From Phenylobacterium sp. CCH9-H3 (GTDB lineage Bacteria; Pseudomonadota; Alphaproteobacteria; Caulobacterales; Caulobacteraceae), in the NCBI RefSeq assembly GCF_001557235.1, contig NZ_LSJI01000056.1, positions 1-17,237 on the forward strand: a stretch of 17,237 nucleotides of DNA, read 5' to 3'. The translations under genes were made by a program, and so were the position numbers. Below, in pieces: positions 14,201-17,237 of this stretch (positions are counted from its first letter, which is position 1; every line of letters starts with the position of its first letter). The notes beneath the pieces were generated by a model, which was given only the letters and a program-made list of their open reading frames with translations, was not told the DNA's origin and did not search any database.

Positions 14201-15994
14201 TCAGTCGGATCGGCTGCGCAAGGGCCTGAGCCCGGCGGCCGCGGCGGCCAGCACCGCCTCCGGGACGGTGTGGGCGCCGAGGCGCTCCATCACCCCGGCG
14301 CGATGGGTCTCGACCGTGCGGGGGCTGATCCCGAGTTCACGGGCGATCGTCTTGTTGGTGCCGCCCCTCAGAAGGCCCTCCAGGACATCCCGTTCGCGCT
14401 GCGACATCAGCGCGATCTGATTGCGCGCCATCTGGCCGGCGCGATCCTCCCGTTCGTCCTCGCGCAAGTCGGCCAGAGCCAAGGCCACGGCCGCCAGCAC
14501 GGCGTCGATCCCTGCAGGGGCCGACAACACGTCGACCGCGCCGGACTTCATCGCGCGGATCGCCATGTCCACGTCTTCGTCCAAGCCCGTCTCGTAGATC
14601 AACCGCAGGTCGGCGCGCCGCTGTCGCAGGTCCGGCGCCAAGGCGAAACGCGACGCGCTCGCATCGTCCGTCCGGACGAGCACGCATCCGGACTCCAGGG
14701 CGAGGGCGACATCCAGGAACGCGCTCTCCGTCGCGAAGGTGGTCACCCGATGACCCGCGCGGCGCAGGTCGGCGGCGCGCTTTTCCCGCGCCGCGCGGTC
14801 GGTCCCTACAACATAGACGCCGAGGGGCGACCGATGACTGATGTCGTGGGCGATGCCGCCGATCTGGAGGACATGACCTTCGGCGTCGCGGATCGGGAAG
14901 GTCGTATCGCGCAGCCGGCGGACCACGCCGTCGGGCCGCAGGATGCGGTACTCGTGGGTGATGGTCTCGCCGCCTTCCGCGACCCGCTGCAGCGTCTGCA
15001 GCCGCGCCGCCCGATCCTCAGGATGGATGCAGTCGGTCCAGGCCCGCATGTCGGCCATCGCCACGTCCGGCGGCAGGCCACAAGCGAGCTCGAAGCCGGG
15101 GCTCAGGTATGCGAGCTGCTGCACATCGACGTTGACGATCCAGAGCACGTCGGCGGTGTTCTCTGCGAACCTCCGGTATTGCTCCTCGCTGCGCCTGAGC
15201 AGCGTTTCAGCGCGCTTCTGATCGGTGATGTCGAGGACCGCGCCGGTGAAGGCTACGGCCTCGCCGTCCTGGAACTGCGTCTGACCATGCGTGTGCACCC
15301 ACCGCTCGGACCGGCCCTGCAGACCGAGGACGCGATACTGGATGTCGTAGACCCCGTCGCCGGCGGGATCGACCGCCCGATCGATGGCGGCCTGGACGGC
15401 TTCGCGATCGTCCGGATGCACGCCCTCCATCCACAGAGCTTCATCCGGCTCGACGCCGGCCGGAACGCCCCAGAGGGTCTTGAGCCGGTCGTCCCACTCC
15501 AGCAGGCCTGACCGCGGGTCCCACGCATAGGAACTCAGGCCCACAAGATCGCTGGCGGCCTTGAGGCGTCCTTGGCTCGAGCGGAGTTTGCGCTCTGCGT
15601 CCAGGCGCTGCGTCAGATCTTTGGTGAGGCATCCGGCCCCGATCATCTCACCCGCCTCATCCCGCAGCACGAAGAGGTCCCATTTCACCTTCTGGCTGTC
15701 CCCGCCGGCGAAGTGGTGGAAGTCGTACACGCCCTCCCATACGCCGTCGCGAAGGAGGGTGGGGAGCGCCACATCGCGGACGATCTCGCGATCGCCGGGC
15801 TGGAAGAGGTCCGACAACGACAAGGCCGACAGGTCGGCCTCGGCGGACAGTCCCGTCATTCGTCGGCCGTAGTCGTTGATGAAGAGCAGGCGGAACTCGG
15901 GGTCTGAGACGCCGACGAGGCAAGGCGTATCGCGCGCGACCCGCTCGAGAAGCGCTGAGGACACACGGAGCCCCGCGTCGCCGGCACGTACCAT
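14201..15994 (-). CDS. Triple-PAS sensor with degenerate receiver and LuxR HTH
   Basis: A 597-residue one-piece sensor-regulator. PAS 1 spans about residues 18-135 (LVGVSDPEFRLLFINDYGRR), PAS 2 about 143-265 (SSYAWDPRSGLLEWDDRLKT, then HPDDREAVQ) and PAS 3 about 275-388 (IHPEDRAARLQ, HEYRILRPDG). A FixJ-like but degenerate receiver covers about 391-512 and a LuxR/GerE helix-turn-helix about 530-590 (MSQRERDVLEGLLRGGTNKT, ELGISPRTVETHR). No histidine kinase domain is present. The receiver has lost the acidic pair (VYVVGTD), the phosphoacceptor (Arg441 in CVLVRTDD) and the switch Lys (LSAPAG), so signals must pass from PAS to DNA binding without phosphorylation here. Ligands of the PAS domains cannot be told. 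GAGGAAG precedes the ATG closely. It is divergent from the peroxiredoxin gene across 213 nt. Confidence 0.88.
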   Translation of the reverse strand: MVRAGDAGLRVSSALLERVARDTPCLVGVSDPEFRLLFINDYGRRMTGLSAEADLSALSLSDLFQPGDREIVRDVALPTLLRDGVWEGVYDFHHFAGGDSQKVKWDLFVLRDEAGEMIGAGCLTKDLTQRLDAERKLRSSQGRLKAASDLVGLSSYAWDPRSGLLEWDDRLKTLWGVPAGVEPDEALWMEGVHPDDREAVQAAIDRAVDPAGDGVYDIQYRVLGLQGRSERWVHTHGQTQFQDGEAVAFTGAVLDITDQKRAETLLRRSEEQYRRFAENTADVLWIVNVDVQQLAYLSPGFELACGLPPDVAMADMRAWTDCIHPEDRAARLQTLQRVAEGGETITHEYRILRPDGVVRRLRDTTFPIRDAEGHVLQIGGIAHDISHRSPLGVYVVGTDRAAREKRAADLRRAGHRVTTFATESAFLDVALALESGCVLVRTDDASASRFALAPDLRQRRADLRLIYETGLDEDVDMAIRAMKSGAVDVLSAPAGIDAVLAAVALALADLREDEREDRAGQMARNQIALMSQRERDVLEGLLRGGTNKTIARELGISPRTVETHRAGVMERLGAHTVPEAVLAAAAAGLRPLRSRSD

Positions 15995-16138
15995 CAGCTT
16001 CCTCAGTCACATCTCCGGAAGCACTCGTACCTTCGGAAACGAAAAAGTCGGTCCCCCAACTCATCCGTAAGATACCTGAGGATGTTCCCGCTCTCCCCTT
16101 GAATCCGCCGTCCAGCCGCCGGGTCTCGCGCCGGGAGG

Positions 16139-16152
16139 CTGACGCGCATCAG
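16139..16152. promoter_or_regulatory. Crp/Fnr-like palindrome before the peroxiredoxin gene
   Basis: CTGACGCGCATCAG is the same core as the sites at 10491 and 11750 (CTGAC-N4-ATCAG), with its centre about 62 nt before the GTG start at 16208. TAGCGT at 16175-16180 lies where a -10 element would fall if the site centre were near -41.5. It is in the divergent region shared with the PAS/LuxR gene, whose start is about 150 nt away on the other side. Confidence 0.6.
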
Positions 16153-16207
16153 TTCGGCCCCGCGCGCAGCCGGCTAGCGTGCTCTCGACAACCGATCGGA
16201 GGCTTGT

Positions 16208-16735
16208 GTGAGCGAGATCCTTCCGCCCGGCGGCGCGGCCCCCGGGTTCACGCTGCGGGTCACGCCCGACCAGTTCCTGTCGCTCAGCGAGCTGCGCGGC
16301 CGGCGCGTCGTCATCGCTTTCTACCCCGCGGACTGGAGCCCGGTCTGCGGCGACCAGATGACCCTCTATAATCAGGTCCTGCCGGAGATCCACGACCGCG
16401 GCGCCGAGCTCCTGGGGGTCTCCGTCGACGGGGTGTGGTGCCATCAGGCATTCTCCAAGGACCGCAACCTGCATTTCCCGCTGCTCTCAGACTTCGAGCC
16501 CAAGGGCGCGACGGCGCGCGCCTACGGCGCGTACCGGGAAGGCGAGGGGGTCGCCGAGCGGGCCCTGTTCGTCCTCGACGAGCAGGGCGTGATCGCCTGG
16601 AGCTTCCGCTCGGCCCTCGCCGTCAACCCGGGCGCCGACGGGTTCCTCGACGCACTCGATCGTATGTCCTCTCAGGAGCCGTCCCATGGCCATGCTCAAG
16701 GCGCCGCTGACGCCGCAGGATCACCGGCGCGGTGA
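16208..16735 (+). CDS. Peroxiredoxin (AhpC/TSA family)
   Basis: A 175-residue thioredoxin-fold peroxidase that reduces hydrogen or organic peroxides in the cytoplasm. The peroxidatic motif is P-x3-S-x2-C (FYPADWSPVCGDQ), with Cys47 and Ser in place of the more usual Thr. A second Cys78 in SVDGVWCHQAFSKD could be the resolving residue. The segments LHFPLLSDFEPKGATARAYG and ERALFVLDEQGVIAW are typical of the AhpE/Bcp-like branch. The start is GTG 16208 with CGGAGG 5-6 nt before it. A Crp/Fnr-like palindrome lies 62 nt upstream. The last ~17 codons, SHGHAQGAADAAGSPAR, overlap the start of the next gene in another frame, so the C-terminal tail is probably not part of the fold. The overlap suggests translational coupling with the DsbA-like gene. 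Confidence 0.9.
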   Translation: MSEILPPGGAAPGFTLRVTPDQFLSLSELRGRRVVIAFYPADWSPVCGDQMTLYNQVLPEIHDRGAELLGVSVDGVWCHQAFSKDRNLHFPLLSDFEPKGATARAYGAYREGEGVAERALFVLDEQGVIAWSFRSALAVNPGADGFLDALDRMSSQEPSHGHAQGAADAAGSPAR

Positions 16736-17237
16736 TCCCGACGCCCCTGTCGTTCTGGTCGAATACGGGGACTATCAGTGTCCCTACTGCGCGGCGGCCG
16801 AACCGGTCGTCGAGTCGGTGCTGCGCGGGTTCGGGCAGGATGTTCAGGGCGTCTTCCGCCACTTCCCGCTCTCGCAGGTCCACCCCCTCGCCGAGATGGC
16901 CGCCCAGGCCGCGGAGTTCGCGGGCGCCCACGGCGCCTTCTGGCCCATGCACACGGCCCTGTTCGCGAACCAGGAGAAGCTCAGCCTGCCCGTGATCTTC
17001 GCCATCGCCGGCGCTCTCAACCTGCCGCAGCCCGCCCTGCGCGTGGCGCTGGAAGCGGGGACATACGGCGGCAAGGTGCGCGACGATTTCATGGGCGGGG
17101 TCAGGAGCGGCGTGAACGGCACGCCCTGCTTCTTCGTCAACGGCGCCCGCCACGACGGCGGCTACAGTTTCGAGGCGCTGTCCGCCGCTGTCCTGGCCGC
17201 GCGCGCCGTGGCGGGCGCCGTTGACGAAGAAGCAGGG
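16686..17237 (+). CDS. DsbA-like thioredoxin-fold protein, 3' partial
   Basis: The frame from ATG 16686 stays open to the right edge (184 codons visible). It encodes a DsbA-family protein (thioredoxin fold with helical insertion). VVLVEYGDYQCPYCAAAEPV carries the active-site Cys32-Pro-Tyr-Cys35, FRHFPLSQVHPLAEMAAQAA and GAFWPMHTALFANQEKL are the helical part, and SGVNGTPCFFVNGARHDGGY contains the cis-Pro loop. An unusual extra Cys148 directly follows the cis-Pro. There is no signal peptide, so it is probably a cytoplasmic thiol-disulfide reductase, possibly reducing the peroxiredoxin encoded just before it. CAGGAG lies 7 nt before the ATG, and the gene overlaps the end of the peroxiredoxin frame by 50 nt. 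Most relatives end soon after the GGYSFEAL region, so only a few residues should be missing unless there is a fusion. Confidence 0.88.
   Translation, partial: MAMLKAPLTPQDHRRGDPDAPVVLVEYGDYQCPYCAAAEPVVESVLRGFGQDVQGVFRHFPLSQVHPLAEMAAQAAEFAGAHGAFWPMHTALFANQEKLSLPVIFAIAGALNLPQPALRVALEAGTYGGKVRDDFMGGVRSGVNGTPCFFVNGARHDGGYSFEALSAAVLAARAVAGAVDEEAG

Noticed and set aside
14191..14204. CTGAACCACGTCAG, a CTGA-N6-TCAG arrangement resembling the shared palindrome
   Set aside because: It is formed by the two convergent stop codons of kefB and the PAS/LuxR gene, lies at no promoter, and has an imperfect left half-site.
1..17237. CRISPR arrays, tRNA/rRNA genes, insertion sequences, phage or toxin-antitoxin genes
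   Set aside because: No regularly spaced repeats, RNA gene signatures, transposase/integrase motifs or toxin-antitoxin pairs were seen on either strand.

Overview
The window is GC-rich, densely packed DNA, most likely from an alphaproteobacterium. Caulobacterales (Caulobacter, Phenylobacterium or Brevundimonas-like) is my best guess. This is inferred from the FixJ/LuxR-type regulators, a FixK-like Crp/Fnr protein and overall codon use; no rRNA or other taxonomic marker is present. No tRNA, rRNA, CRISPR array, transposase or integrase is visible.

Left part (1-4744): a GlxA-type AraC regulator cut by the left edge; a FixJ-like regulator whose receiver has lost its phosphoacceptor Asp; a gene-poor stretch with a probable frameshifted small gene; a CheY-like response regulator; and, 11 nt after it, a gene of an unrecognised family broken by one extra G in a GGGG run.

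Middle part (4745-10389, all minus strand): a Crp/Fnr (FixK-like) regulator, a ClpK/ClpG-type disaggregase, an overlooked 55-residue protein with an SFPASDPP motif, an Hsp20, and an HdeD-like membrane protein. A clear intrinsic terminator follows, and then a small lipoprotein gene. ClpK + Hsp20 + HdeD, with the KefB-type antiporter and the thioredoxin-fold protein further right, have the same cast as the transmissible locus of stress tolerance (heat-resistance island) of gamma- and betaproteobacteria, but in a different order and with different partners.

Right part (10390-17237): two paralogous three-BON-domain proteins flank a host-attachment (BaeRF-like) protein, followed by a KefB-type antiporter. 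Convergent to it is a protein with three PAS domains, a degenerate receiver and a LuxR helix-turn-helix. Divergent from that are a peroxiredoxin and an overlapping DsbA-like protein that runs off the right edge.

The most interesting signal is a shared palindrome, CTGAC-N4-GTCAG (or CTGAC-N4-ATCAG), found at four places. Each lies about 60-76 nt before the start codon of a gene: the lipoprotein, BON protein 1, BON protein 2 and the peroxiredoxin. The copy before BON protein 1 also faces the crp/fnr gene. The half-site, the 4-nt spacer and the ETVSR recognition helix of the encoded Crp/Fnr protein fit together, so the window probably holds a local stress regulon with its own regulator.
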